From contig CAYVXD010000003.1 in assembly GCA_964454265.1 (NCBI GenBank), positions 8,596 through 72,595 of the forward strand: DNA of 64,000 nucleotides. Direction: 5' to 3'. Below, in pieces: positions 16,143 to 24,027 of the stretch. The position numbers and the translations under genes are program-made. Source of the stretch: JAUWMI01 sp964454265. Its GTDB lineage: Bacteria; Sumerlaeota; Sumerlaeia; MWCT01; JAUWMI01. The first letter of the stretch is position 1. Every line of letters begins with the position of its first letter. The notes beneath the pieces are model-generated. The model made no database searches. It was not told the origin of the DNA and saw nothing but the letters and a program-made list of their open reading frames with translations.

Positions 16143-16667
16143 CTATTCCTTGGCCTGATTCTCAAGGGATTTGATCTTATCGCGCAACTGGGCAGCTAGT
16201 TCAAAATTATCCTGCTCGATCGCCTCTTCCATCTGCTTGCGGATCTGCCGAATGTCCCGCTGCATCGTGATCCTGGACTGAAAGCGCTTTGGCACCTTGC
16301 CCTGGTGGCGCGTACTCCCATGGAACTTACGCAAATCGGCAAGCAAATGTTCGCCAAAACTGTCGTAGCAGTCGGCACAGCCAAGGAACAGGCTTTCACG
16401 GTATGTTGCAAACGGCAGGCCACATCCTCGACACGTGATGTCAACGTCCGTAGTATGCTTCTTCTCTTTTTCATTGGCAAGCAGGCCCGCCAGAATACTG
16501 TCAAGATTCGCCTGAGCTCCCGCCAGCTTCTTCTGGTACGGGCTGATTTCCGCGGCGCAACTCTGACAGAGGTTCAACTCCTCCACGCGCCCATTTACGA
16601 TACGAGTCAGCTTGACCGTAGCGAAACTCTTATTACATTTCATGCAGATTACTTTATTAACAAACAC
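16143..16667 (-). CDS. mcsA: McsA-type zinc-finger/UVR-motif activator of McsB
   Basis: 174 residues. Paired zinc-binding cysteines: CMKC near residue 8, CQSC near residue 34, CRGC near residue 80 and CADC near residue 97. The C-terminal helix IRKQMEEAIEQDNFELAAQLRDKIKSLE is a UVR motif (UvrB/UvrC type). This is the McsA layout; McsA binds and activates the arginine kinase McsB. The longest frame starts with GTG at 16667, while an ATG at 16643 (MKCNKSF) is an alternative; neither has a clear ribosome site. A TTGACC-TAATGA pair about 30-55 bases upstream is a weak promoter candidate. No ctsR gene precedes it in this window. Confidence 0.9.
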   Translation of the reverse strand: MFVNKVICMKCNKSFATVKLTRIVNGRVEELNLCQSCAAEISPYQKKLAGAQANLDSILAGLLANEKEKKHTTDVDITCRGCGLPFATYRESLFLGCADCYDSFGEHLLADLRKFHGSTRHQGKVPKRFQSRITMQRDIRQIRKQMEEAIEQDNFELAAQLRDKIKSLENQAKE

Positions 16668-17134
16668 AGCGCAACTCTGCCCTTTCTCATTACAAATTTG
16701 CCAATCGGGTCAAGCGCCTTAACCGAAATCTAAATTTTTGTACGCATAGCTTGCACAATCTAAAAAATACTCTTTTGTATTTACCAACTCAGGCGCCAAA
16801 GGTCAAGTGCGAAATGAGCTTCACTGTTGCTGACAACATGAATATGTTCCTATAGATTCCACACGACGTCCCGCTTCCATTCTACCTTATTCTGAAGCGC
16901 AGCCTTTGGATGATCGCTCCTCTAAGTTAGCATCAAAGCAGAGCCAGCCAAATGTTCACCCTCCCCTGCGGAGGTGATTATTCGTTGACTTTATAGCAAA
17001 TCCCTCCGTATTGTTGCTCAATAAATAAACCAGCACCATTATTGTGCAAGACCCTGCCTTCATCAAGAAAGGCGACTGCCTTGGGTGACGTCATTGCCTT
17101 CATCTTCTCTTCGTTCACGTGGTTTGATGATAGC
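16668..17134. other. intergenic region between mcsA and the DUF2298 gene
   Basis: Divergent promoter region. No gene seen apart from an in-frame extension of the next gene to a TTG at 17042, which does not look protein-like. CACCCTCC...GGAGGTG at 16957-16976 can form a short hairpin but has no T-run. No riboswitch recognised. Confidence 0.4.
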
Positions 17135-19459
17135 ATGCGGTGGTGGCTTGCTTGCGAAGTCATCGGCTTCGTAGCCCTGCCGATCGTCTTCTGGGTTTGC
17201 CGAAGTTTGCCAGACCGAGGGTATCCCCTCACCAAGTGCTTCGGCATTTTCTGGCTCATGCTTCTTAACTGGCTGCTGTGCGGCTATACGCCAGTGATTA
17301 ATTCATGGGGATCTATTTTCACTACTCTGGTGGTGCTGCTAGTGATCTCTCTGGTGGTGCTGCGGCGCGTGCGTCGGAAGCTGGCCGGGTTTCTGAAAAG
17401 CCGTTGGCGTTACGTGCTGGGCATTGAGATTCTCTTTCTCCTTAGCTTTCTTTTATTTCTCAGCATTCGCTCGTATACGCCTGATATCACGTTTGAAATA
17501 CCACGAAGCGGAGCGGAGAAATTCCTCAACTTTGCGTATTTGAATTCGCTCATGCGCAGCAGCCATTTCCCACCGCTCGATCCCTGGCTTTCGGGATTTA
17601 CGATGAATTACTACTACCTGGGCCACCTGGAGTGGGCAACGTTGGGGAACTTTGCGGGCTATCTCCCGCAGATCACCTTTAACATTGCACTGGCTACGAT
17701 TTTTGCACTTACAGTGGTCAACGCCTTCTCGCTCGGCCATAACCTTACGCGCCGGATTGCATTCGGATGCCTGGCAGCAGCTGCGATTGGAATATTTGGA
17801 AACCTTGATGGCATCATTCAGGTGGGAAAACATCTTGGCGAGGGACAGTCATTCTGGAATGCCTTGTTTAACTATGATTTCTGGCGCAGTTCCCGCATGC
17901 TCGGCAATACCACCATTACGGAGTTTCCGTATTTTACGGCCATCCTTGGCGATCTGCACGCGCACCATTCTGCCCTGCCCCACGTCTTGCTTGTCCTGGC
18001 AATTCTCCTCAATTTGCTCTATAAACATCGTGCGCAGCCGTTGCTTCACGTGAAGTACTTTCGGCTCTACTGGCCGGACCTTTTATTCATGGCTATACTA
18101 CTTGGAGGTCTGCCGGGTATTAACACCTGGGACGGCCTCACGATGGGCGCCACTTTTTTCGCTGTTTTACTCTATATTCACTATCGCACATATCGCAAAC
18201 TCGTGCCCGTGTTTCTCAGAACTGCGCTGGTATTGCTGATCGTAGCACTGGTAGCCCGATTTGTGGTCGGACATCTCTTCTGGGCACACTTTCACGCTCC
18301 CTTCGCGTCCGAAATTGAGAGCGAAGGCATGATTGCACGGACTATTGAAAAACTTAAGAAGACTATTGTTCCGCTGCAACCGAGTAACCGCACTCACTTT
18401 CCAGACTACTGGCTGCACTTTGGCCTTTTTCTCATACCCTTTTGCCTGCTTTTGGTGGTGAAAGCAGTAGATGCGCTGCGCAAATGCAAACTGGTGCAAA
18501 TATCTGCTGTCGTCCTCGGCATGCTTCTCATCTTATTGGTCGCCTATAACTATCTACATTATTGGCTGGGCAGCGTGACCATCATTCTGGCGCTCTGGTG
18601 TGTCGCACTTCTCCTGACGCAGCCGTTCGACCGCACGGAAAGTCCGGCCTATCTGCTGGCATGCGTTGGATTTCTTATTTCAACCTTTTGCGAGATCTAT
18701 TACTTCAACGACCGCTACAGCGGTACGTATGAGCGCTACAACACGGTGTTCAAATTCTACTATCCCCTGTGGCCGTTCTTTGCACTGGCATGCTGCGCCA
18801 GCATTTCCTCGCTCTGGACCAGGTGTACCCAGCAAGGAAATATCCCAAAGCGTGTCGGACTCGGGATATTGGTGCTGGCGATAGTGGGACTGGGGCTGAT
18901 TTATCCAATTGGGGCTACGGCAGTCCGAACAAACCGGCTTCATACACATTTCCCTTTCACGCCCGGTATTGAGCCGGTCCGAACCCTGGATGGGATGGCC
19001 TATCTGGGTGATCTCAGGCCATTTGCATCCGATTACGAAGCGATTCTCTTTCTGCAGGCAAATGTGAAGAGCCAACCGGTAATCCTGGAGGCTGCCAAAG
19101 GGGACTCCAAGTATGAAGCCTATTCACGGGTCTCCACGAACACTGGTCTGCCCACTCTTGTCGGCTGGAGTCACCACGAAGCCCAGGTGCGAGCAGGCGC
19201 CGACAAAGAGTTTTGGAAGCGCCTTGACGAGCGCGTAAAAGCGGCGAAACGGATTTACGAATCCCCCGATTTTGGCTCAGTGCGCAATTTGATTGATAAG
19301 TATGAGATTCAGTATATCTTCGTTGGGGCGCTGGAGCGAAATGACTATAATCAGGCCGGTCTAGCAAAGTTCGCCAGTGCCTGTACAGAGGTCTTTCGCA
19401 GTGGTGATACGCAGATTTACATGGTACCGCAGACCACCGAGGAAGCGACTGCTAAGTAA
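17135..19459 (+). CDS. DUF2298-type polytopic membrane protein (Chlor_Arch_YYY family)
   Basis: 774 residues from the first in-frame ATG (17135, MRWWLACEVIGFVALPIVFW); a TTG at 17042 would add 31 unlikely residues. About a dozen or more transmembrane helices. The family hallmarks, as I know them, are LPDRGYPLTKCFGIFW after the first helix, the loop FPPLDPWLSGFTMNYYYLGH, and FPYFTAILGDLHAHHSALP. These proteins are large membrane enzymes thought to be glycosyltransferases, and typically sit beside a TIGR03663-type protein, exactly as here (63 bases downstream). The C-terminal 180 residues form a soluble outer domain (VGWSHHEAQVRAGADKEFW). Role inferred: polyprenyl-sugar-dependent glycosylation of surface molecules. 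Confidence 0.85.
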   Translation: MRWWLACEVIGFVALPIVFWVCRSLPDRGYPLTKCFGIFWLMLLNWLLCGYTPVINSWGSIFTTLVVLLVISLVVLRRVRRKLAGFLKSRWRYVLGIEILFLLSFLLFLSIRSYTPDITFEIPRSGAEKFLNFAYLNSLMRSSHFPPLDPWLSGFTMNYYYLGHLEWATLGNFAGYLPQITFNIALATIFALTVVNAFSLGHNLTRRIAFGCLAAAAIGIFGNLDGIIQVGKHLGEGQSFWNALFNYDFWRSSRMLGNTTITEFPYFTAILGDLHAHHSALPHVLLVLAILLNLLYKHRAQPLLHVKYFRLYWPDLLFMAILLGGLPGINTWDGLTMGATFFAVLLYIHYRTYRKLVPVFLRTALVLLIVALVARFVVGHLFWAHFHAPFASEIESEGMIARTIEKLKKTIVPLQPSNRTHFPDYWLHFGLFLIPFCLLLVVKAVDALRKCKLVQISAVVLGMLLILLVAYNYLHYWLGSVTIILALWCVALLLTQPFDRTESPAYLLACVGFLISTFCEIYYFNDRYSGTYERYNTVFKFYYPLWPFFALACCASISSLWTRCTQQGNIPKRVGLGILVLAIVGLGLIYPIGATAVRTNRLHTHFPFTPGIEPVRTLDGMAYLGDLRPFASDYEAILFLQANVKSQPVILEAAKGDSKYEAYSRVSTNTGLPTLVGWSHHEAQVRAGADKEFWKRLDERVKAAKRIYESPDFGSVRNLIDKYEIQYIFVGALERNDYNQAGLAKFASACTEVFRSGDTQIYMVPQTTEEATAK

Positions 19460-19522
19460 TTTCCCGATGCGGCATATATACACGAGGTTTATATAGACCT
19501 TTCTGAACTGGAAATCATTGCG

Positions 19523-21745
19523 ATGGGTAAGCGAAAAAAGAAAAAATCCGCCCCGAAATCTATTCCTAAATCTGTCCAAAAACAGCCCATAAGGCTTTGG
19601 GTATATCTGCGCACTGCTGCCATTGTGTTGCTGCTCACCTTTGCCTTCTGGTCACGCTTCTATCGTCTCGGCGATAAGCCACTGCATCACGACGAAAGCC
19701 TTTTTGCCTACTACTCCTATAATCTCTCTCAAACTGGCAAGTATATATATATTCCGATGCTGCATGGGCCGTTCATGCTGGATGTCAATGCGCTGGTATA
19801 CATTTTACTTGGCGACTCGGATTTCACCCTGCGATTTGCCACGGCCTGCCTCGGCATGGGCATTCTGTTTCTGTTGTTTGCCTATCGGAATCGCCTGGGG
19901 ACGGTAGGTTTTCTTGTCACCCTGGGCTTGGCCGTGATCTCGCCAACGCTGATGTACTACTCGCGCTTTTTCCGCCACGACATTCCTCTGGCCTTCTTTT
20001 GCCTTCTAGCGCTCTGGTTTTATATAAAGTTCTTTACCGAAGGCAAGGGCTGGGCGTTGCTCTGGGGCACTGTGTGTACAATGATGCTAATCTGCATCAA
20101 AGAGAACTCGCTGATTTTTCTTTTTACCATCGCGACGTTTGCAGTACTGCTATTTGTAGTTGATCTTTCCAAAGGTCTGCACGCGAAGCGCATTGGCTGG
20201 AAAGCACTGAAGCAGGCCTATGCATCTTCGCTACGTGGCAATTTCGGCTGGATTCTTCTCGTCAATCTCATCCTCTGGGCAGTCGTTTTCATCTTCTACA
20301 ATGGCATTTTTGAACAGGTATTCCGCAGGCTGTTTTCCACCAAAGCTTTTTTTGCCCTGTCTGCACCCGCGTGGCACTATGCAGTAGTTTTGATTGCATT
20401 CCTGATAAGCTATTTTATCCTCACATTGTTGCACACCTGGACTCATGAACGCTACGGCGAAGATGCGCTCCTTTCACGCATCTACAAGGCAGTATTACAT
20501 AATAAAATTTATCTCCTGGTTGGTATCATTATTGCCCTGCTTGCCTACTTGCTGATCTTCACCACCTTTCTAACTAACCCCAAAGGTCTCTTTCAGATTT
20601 ACCGCGAAACCTTTGCCTACTGGTGGGGACAACACAAAGAGCATCGCATCTACGGGCCGTATCACTACTATTTGCCCATTCTCGGGATGTACGAGCTTCC
20701 GGCTCTGCTTTTGGTGCTGGGGGGCGGACTTTGGGCTCTGCTGCGGAGCAAGTGGGGGCGTAGAGGGCTTGTTCCCGGATGGGTAGGCCTGTCCATCCTG
20801 ACGCTGATTCTCTACCATGCGTTGAACATTAAATTCGATGCGGATAAATGGGACAAGAGCCTGTTTCACGTCTCATCGCCCTTACATATCTACATCATCA
20901 TCAGCCTGGTGGTGCTCTGCGGTGTGCTCACCTGGATGTATCTCTGGCGCAAAGAGCGCTTTACCGCTCTGCTGGTATATTGGACAACTGCGAGTGTGCT
21001 GATCTATTCCTGGGCAGGAGAAAAAGTGCCCTGGGTCAGTGTTCACATCGTGCTGCCCTTGCTGCTGCTTGCTGGGATCTACGTGCAAAAATTTATTCAG
21101 ACCAGAGCATATCAGAAAATCCCTTACCTCTGGCATGTGCTGGCAATCATTTTTGTTTTCTGGACTCTGAGAAGTGCGCTGATTCTCTGCCTTGTTAACT
21201 CGGCGAACACGGCCGAGCGCCTGATCTACGGCCATACTACCCAAGAGGTCAAACATGTGGTTGAGGAAATTGACCGCCTGGCGGAGCTGCTGGGTACTGG
21301 CAAGGACACACGTATCGTGGTGCGGGGCCAAATTATCTGGCCCATGGGGTGGTGGTATATGCGTCATTACAAGAATTGGACTGAGCACGAGAACGTGAGC
21401 CAGACAACCCACCCGATTCTTGTGATTGATTGGGATGAAGCAAGCAGTACACCAAACGTTAAGGAGAACTACGATTGCACCAGATACAAGGTGCGCACAT
21501 GGTGGCAACCCAAATTTATGGACGTTGGCCGAATGCTGGCAATCTGGAAAGCCATTATTCCAAAGCACCGGGTAGAGGGAAGCACTGGGGCTCAGAATAT
21601 TCGTGATTCCAAGGATGAGTGGAATAAGCTTATCCACTACCTGTTATATAGAAAGCATTTTGAGCATTATGCGGCCCCGTACCCGAGTATGAGCTCCGTT
21701 GACTTCGCCTTCTGCGTGAGAAAGGGTATCATTGAGCAACAGTAG
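19523..21745 (+). CDS. TIGR03663-type membrane glycosyltransferase-like protein
   Basis: 740 residues. A basic, Lys-rich cytoplasmic N-terminus (MGKRKKKKSAPKS) precedes about twelve hydrophobic helices. LGDKPLHHDESLFAYYSYNL after the first helix carries the conserved acidic H-D-E motif of the GT39-like superfamily, and YYSRFFRHDIPLAFFCLL is a family-typical third loop. The C-terminal outer part has several Trp-rich stretches (IIWPMGWWYMRHYKNW). Proteins of this family accompany DUF2298 proteins in Chloroflexi and archaea as I recall, so the pair probably acts in one pathway. ATG at 19523 with no strong ribosome site. Donor and acceptor unknown. Confidence 0.85.
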   Translation: MGKRKKKKSAPKSIPKSVQKQPIRLWVYLRTAAIVLLLTFAFWSRFYRLGDKPLHHDESLFAYYSYNLSQTGKYIYIPMLHGPFMLDVNALVYILLGDSDFTLRFATACLGMGILFLLFAYRNRLGTVGFLVTLGLAVISPTLMYYSRFFRHDIPLAFFCLLALWFYIKFFTEGKGWALLWGTVCTMMLICIKENSLIFLFTIATFAVLLFVVDLSKGLHAKRIGWKALKQAYASSLRGNFGWILLVNLILWAVVFIFYNGIFEQVFRRLFSTKAFFALSAPAWHYAVVLIAFLISYFILTLLHTWTHERYGEDALLSRIYKAVLHNKIYLLVGIIIALLAYLLIFTTFLTNPKGLFQIYRETFAYWWGQHKEHRIYGPYHYYLPILGMYELPALLLVLGGGLWALLRSKWGRRGLVPGWVGLSILTLILYHALNIKFDADKWDKSLFHVSSPLHIYIIISLVVLCGVLTWMYLWRKERFTALLVYWTTASVLIYSWAGEKVPWVSVHIVLPLLLLAGIYVQKFIQTRAYQKIPYLWHVLAIIFVFWTLRSALILCLVNSANTAERLIYGHTTQEVKHVVEEIDRLAELLGTGKDTRIVVRGQIIWPMGWWYMRHYKNWTEHENVSQTTHPILVIDWDEASSTPNVKENYDCTRYKVRTWWQPKFMDVGRMLAIWKAIIPKHRVEGSTGAQNIRDSKDEWNKLIHYLLYRKHFEHYAAPYPSMSSVDFAFCVRKGIIEQQ

Positions 21746-21837
21746 GATTCTCTGCACGGCCGGCAGGCAAGCAGGAGGCACAAGGCAATAGCTTCTACAC
21801 CGCACCCCGGTGTAGATGCCCAATTTCTATAACCGGC

Positions 21838-22169
21838 GTGGATCCTATGGGCTCACGACATCGCAAACTCGCTCTTCTTATTGCAGTACTGCTCCTGGCA
21901 GCTGCAATGCGCTTCTGGGGGATTCAATTTGGCTTCCCCGGACTGTATCGCCCTGACGAGGAGTATTTTGCGAATGCAGTTCTTTCCATTGACCGGGGCA
22001 ATTACAATCCTCACTTCTTTTACTATCCGAGCTTCTTCATATACTTCAATGTAGTGGTCTGGCGTCTCTACGTGCTGGTGGAGATGCTGCTGGGAAATTA
22101 CACGCCGCCACAACCGATAACGCAATTTCTCGCCCAGCATCCGAACGTCATCTACCTCATTGGGCGATG
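21838..22169 (+). CDS. GT39-like membrane glycosyltransferase, N-terminal part, broken by assembly gap
   Basis: About 110 residues before the run of N. Start GTG at 21838 or ATG at 21847. A first helix (LALLIAVLLLAAAMRFWGI) is followed by GLYRPDEEYFANAVLSIDRG, the acidic loop of GT39/ArnT-like enzymes, and HFFYYPSFFIYF, the HPP-like loop. What follows the gap does not continue this family (a transposase tail). A PA14-domain remnant in the same orientation at 26964 could be its lost C-terminus, because membrane glycosyltransferases with C-terminal PA14 domains exist; that link is inference. Third of three consecutive envelope glycosyltransferase genes. Confidence 0.7.
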
Positions 22170-22269
22170 NNNNNNNNNNNNNNNNNNNNNNNNNNNNNNN
22201 NNNNNNNNNNNNNNNNNNNNNNNNNNNNNNNNNNNNNNNNNNNNNNNNNNNNNNNNNNNNNNNNNNNNN
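22170..22269. other. assembly gap (100 N)
   Basis: Exactly 100 unknown bases, the usual placeholder for a scaffold join of unknown size. Sequence properties change across it: GC-rich glycosyltransferase genes before, an AT-rich stretch with a transposase tail after. Order and distance across this point should not be trusted. Confidence 0.95.
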
Positions 22270-22270
22270 T

Positions 22271-22348
22271 TTCATAGAAAAACTAGAAACGCTCTTGGGC
22301 CGTTGTCTGAAACGTCAGAAACCGGGACGAAAAAGGGGAAATGCATAA
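22271..22348 (+). pseudogene. C-terminal tail of a REP-associated tyrosine transposase
   Basis: Immediately after the gap the frame reads FIEKLETLLGRCLKRQKPGRKRGNA then stop. The pattern F-x-x-x-LE-x-x-LGR-x-L followed by a basic GRxR/K end is typical of the C-terminus of REP-associated (IS200-like, Y1) transposases. The catalytic part would lie in the gap. A palindromic sequence follows directly, as expected for such elements. Too short to be certain. Confidence 0.6.
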
Positions 22349-22380
22349 CCTGTCCCCGCATTTTCCCACCGCATTTTCCC
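22335..22380. repeat. REP-like palindrome next to the transposase tail
   Basis: GGGGAAATGC (22335-22344) faces GCATTTTCCC (22358-22367), and a second GCATTTTCCC follows at 22371-22380. The inner TGTCCCCGCATTTTCCC is nearly the same as 12252-12267, and a related CAGTCCCCGATATTTC occurs near 63727. Together these suggest a family mobilised by the adjacent transposase type. Confidence 0.5.
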
Positions 22381-22511
22381 AAGTGAAAAAATCGTGACTG
22401 AAGATAGGGTGTGATGTGAAGTCGAAAAAAGCCATTTTGGGGTATATCATACTTGAATTATTTGCCTTACATCACATCTGAAAAAGTTTAACCGGACAGT
22501 AGTGTTGACCC

Positions 22512-24011
22512 ATGATTAAAGGTCTTAAATTTAGCAAGATTAATTTTTTACCATTTCTCCCGGCAATACCTCTGTTGTATTTCCTTGTGCTTTATTGCTA
22601 TTGTGCTGTGCAGCACATCACCTATCCTTTTGAATTGGAATGGATGGAGGGGGATGTGGCTGTTTACAGTATTAGAATCCTTGACGGTAAGCCCCTGTAT
22701 CCTGAGCCCGAGAAAGGATATGTGCCTTATCTTTATCTTCCATTTTATCAATATGTAATGGCAGGACTATTTGGCATATTTGGCGTGGAGCTGGGAGTAG
22801 GCAGAGCACTGTCATTTCTTGCTTCCTTAGGCACGGCGATATTTATTTTTCTTATCGTTTATAACTGGACTCGCTCTAAGCCAGCTGGCTTATTGGCCGG
22901 ATTATTCTATTTCGCCTTTTATAAGGTGGCTGGATTCTGGTATGATTTGGTTAGGGTCGATTCCATGGCCTGGTTTTTGGTTATAGCTACAGTTTATTTG
23001 TTATGCAAGAAGGATAGGAAAACCTGGCAAATAGCACTCGGTGGTGTGCTAAGCATATTGGCCTTGCTTACCAAACAAAATACGGCTGTCATTCTGGTCG
23101 GCGCCATACTTTTTCTGCTCATAACAGATTTGAGCCGAGCGCGACTATTTGTGCTGATATTTGTCATTGTTCTCGTTAACTCATTCTGGCTATTATCGCA
23201 TGGGGAAAATAGCTGGATTGGAAAATACTGCTATCTCATACCACTTAGGCTTCCGCTATTCTGGAAAGATCAGGGCAGCAGGCTGTGGCCGGAATTAGTT
23301 AAATATGTTTTTTTGCTACTGGTCTTAGCTACGGGCTGGGTAACTGGCAGCGTTATTATGAAAAGATACCGGGTGCAACTTGTATGGTTAGGTATGTTCG
23401 CCCTGAGTACGGTTGCGGCGCTTTTGCCTTTTGTTAACATTGGTGGCTTTGTAAACAACTTTATTCCCCTATTAATTTTTTTATCAGTAATCATCGGGTT
23501 CAGTTTCAATATGTTGATTAATCTAACAAAGACCTTCTGGAAGCAGGCAGGCATTATTATTTGCTTCCTGATTTTTATGTTTTTTGTTCTGAGGCCATTA
23601 GGATATAAGTTAGAATCCGTGCTCCCTCACCCCGGTGGCAAAAACCGAGGAAAACAACTGTTAGAGCTTGTTAAAGGAACTCCAGGTAGTTTCTATTTTC
23701 TACATCATAATTATTATAGCTATAAGGCAGGAAAAGGAATTTTCTATAGCGTTGATGCTATTAGAGACTTAAACTGGGGGGGCTATCCCACTCCACAACG
23801 ACTGAAAGAAGCAATAACGAGAAAGCAATTTGACTATATCGTTCTGGATATTCCCTTGCATGCCGAATGGGTGCCTGGGGATGTAAAACAGCTGCTTCAG
23901 CGCTACTACAGGCTCAAAGGTCCAATAATAAATTATGACCATTTTCGTGAATTAGAGCCTATTACTGGTTGCCTGATGAAGCCCCGATACCTTTGGGTCC
24001 CCATAAAATGA
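22512..24011 (+). CDS. polytopic membrane protein, GT39/PMT-like
   Basis: 499 residues with about ten to twelve helices. The first loop FELEWMEGDVAVYSIRILDG keeps the acidic residues (E-W-M-E-G-D) found where GT39-like enzymes have their D-E. YLYLPFYQYVMAG sits at the HPP-like position, and YDLVRVDSMAWFLVIATVYL follows. The C-terminal 100 residues form a soluble outer domain. Base composition is clearly richer in A+T than the genes before the gap and after 27 kb, so the gene is probably foreign or from another part of the genome. Start ATG 22512. It is convergent with the next gene, 16 bases apart. Likely surface glycan synthesis; substrate unknown. Confidence 0.7.
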   Translation: MIKGLKFSKINFLPFLPAIPLLYFLVLYCYCAVQHITYPFELEWMEGDVAVYSIRILDGKPLYPEPEKGYVPYLYLPFYQYVMAGLFGIFGVELGVGRALSFLASLGTAIFIFLIVYNWTRSKPAGLLAGLFYFAFYKVAGFWYDLVRVDSMAWFLVIATVYLLCKKDRKTWQIALGGVLSILALLTKQNTAVILVGAILFLLITDLSRARLFVLIFVIVLVNSFWLLSHGENSWIGKYCYLIPLRLPLFWKDQGSRLWPELVKYVFLLLVLATGWVTGSVIMKRYRVQLVWLGMFALSTVAALLPFVNIGGFVNNFIPLLIFLSVIIGFSFNMLINLTKTFWKQAGIIICFLIFMFFVLRPLGYKLESVLPHPGGKNRGKQLLELVKGTPGSFYFLHHNYYSYKAGKGIFYSVDAIRDLNWGGYPTPQRLKEAITRKQFDYIVLDIPLHAEWVPGDVKQLLQRYYRLKGPIINYDHFRELEPITGCLMKPRYLWVPIK

Positions 24012-24027
24012 AATACTACCAATGCTA

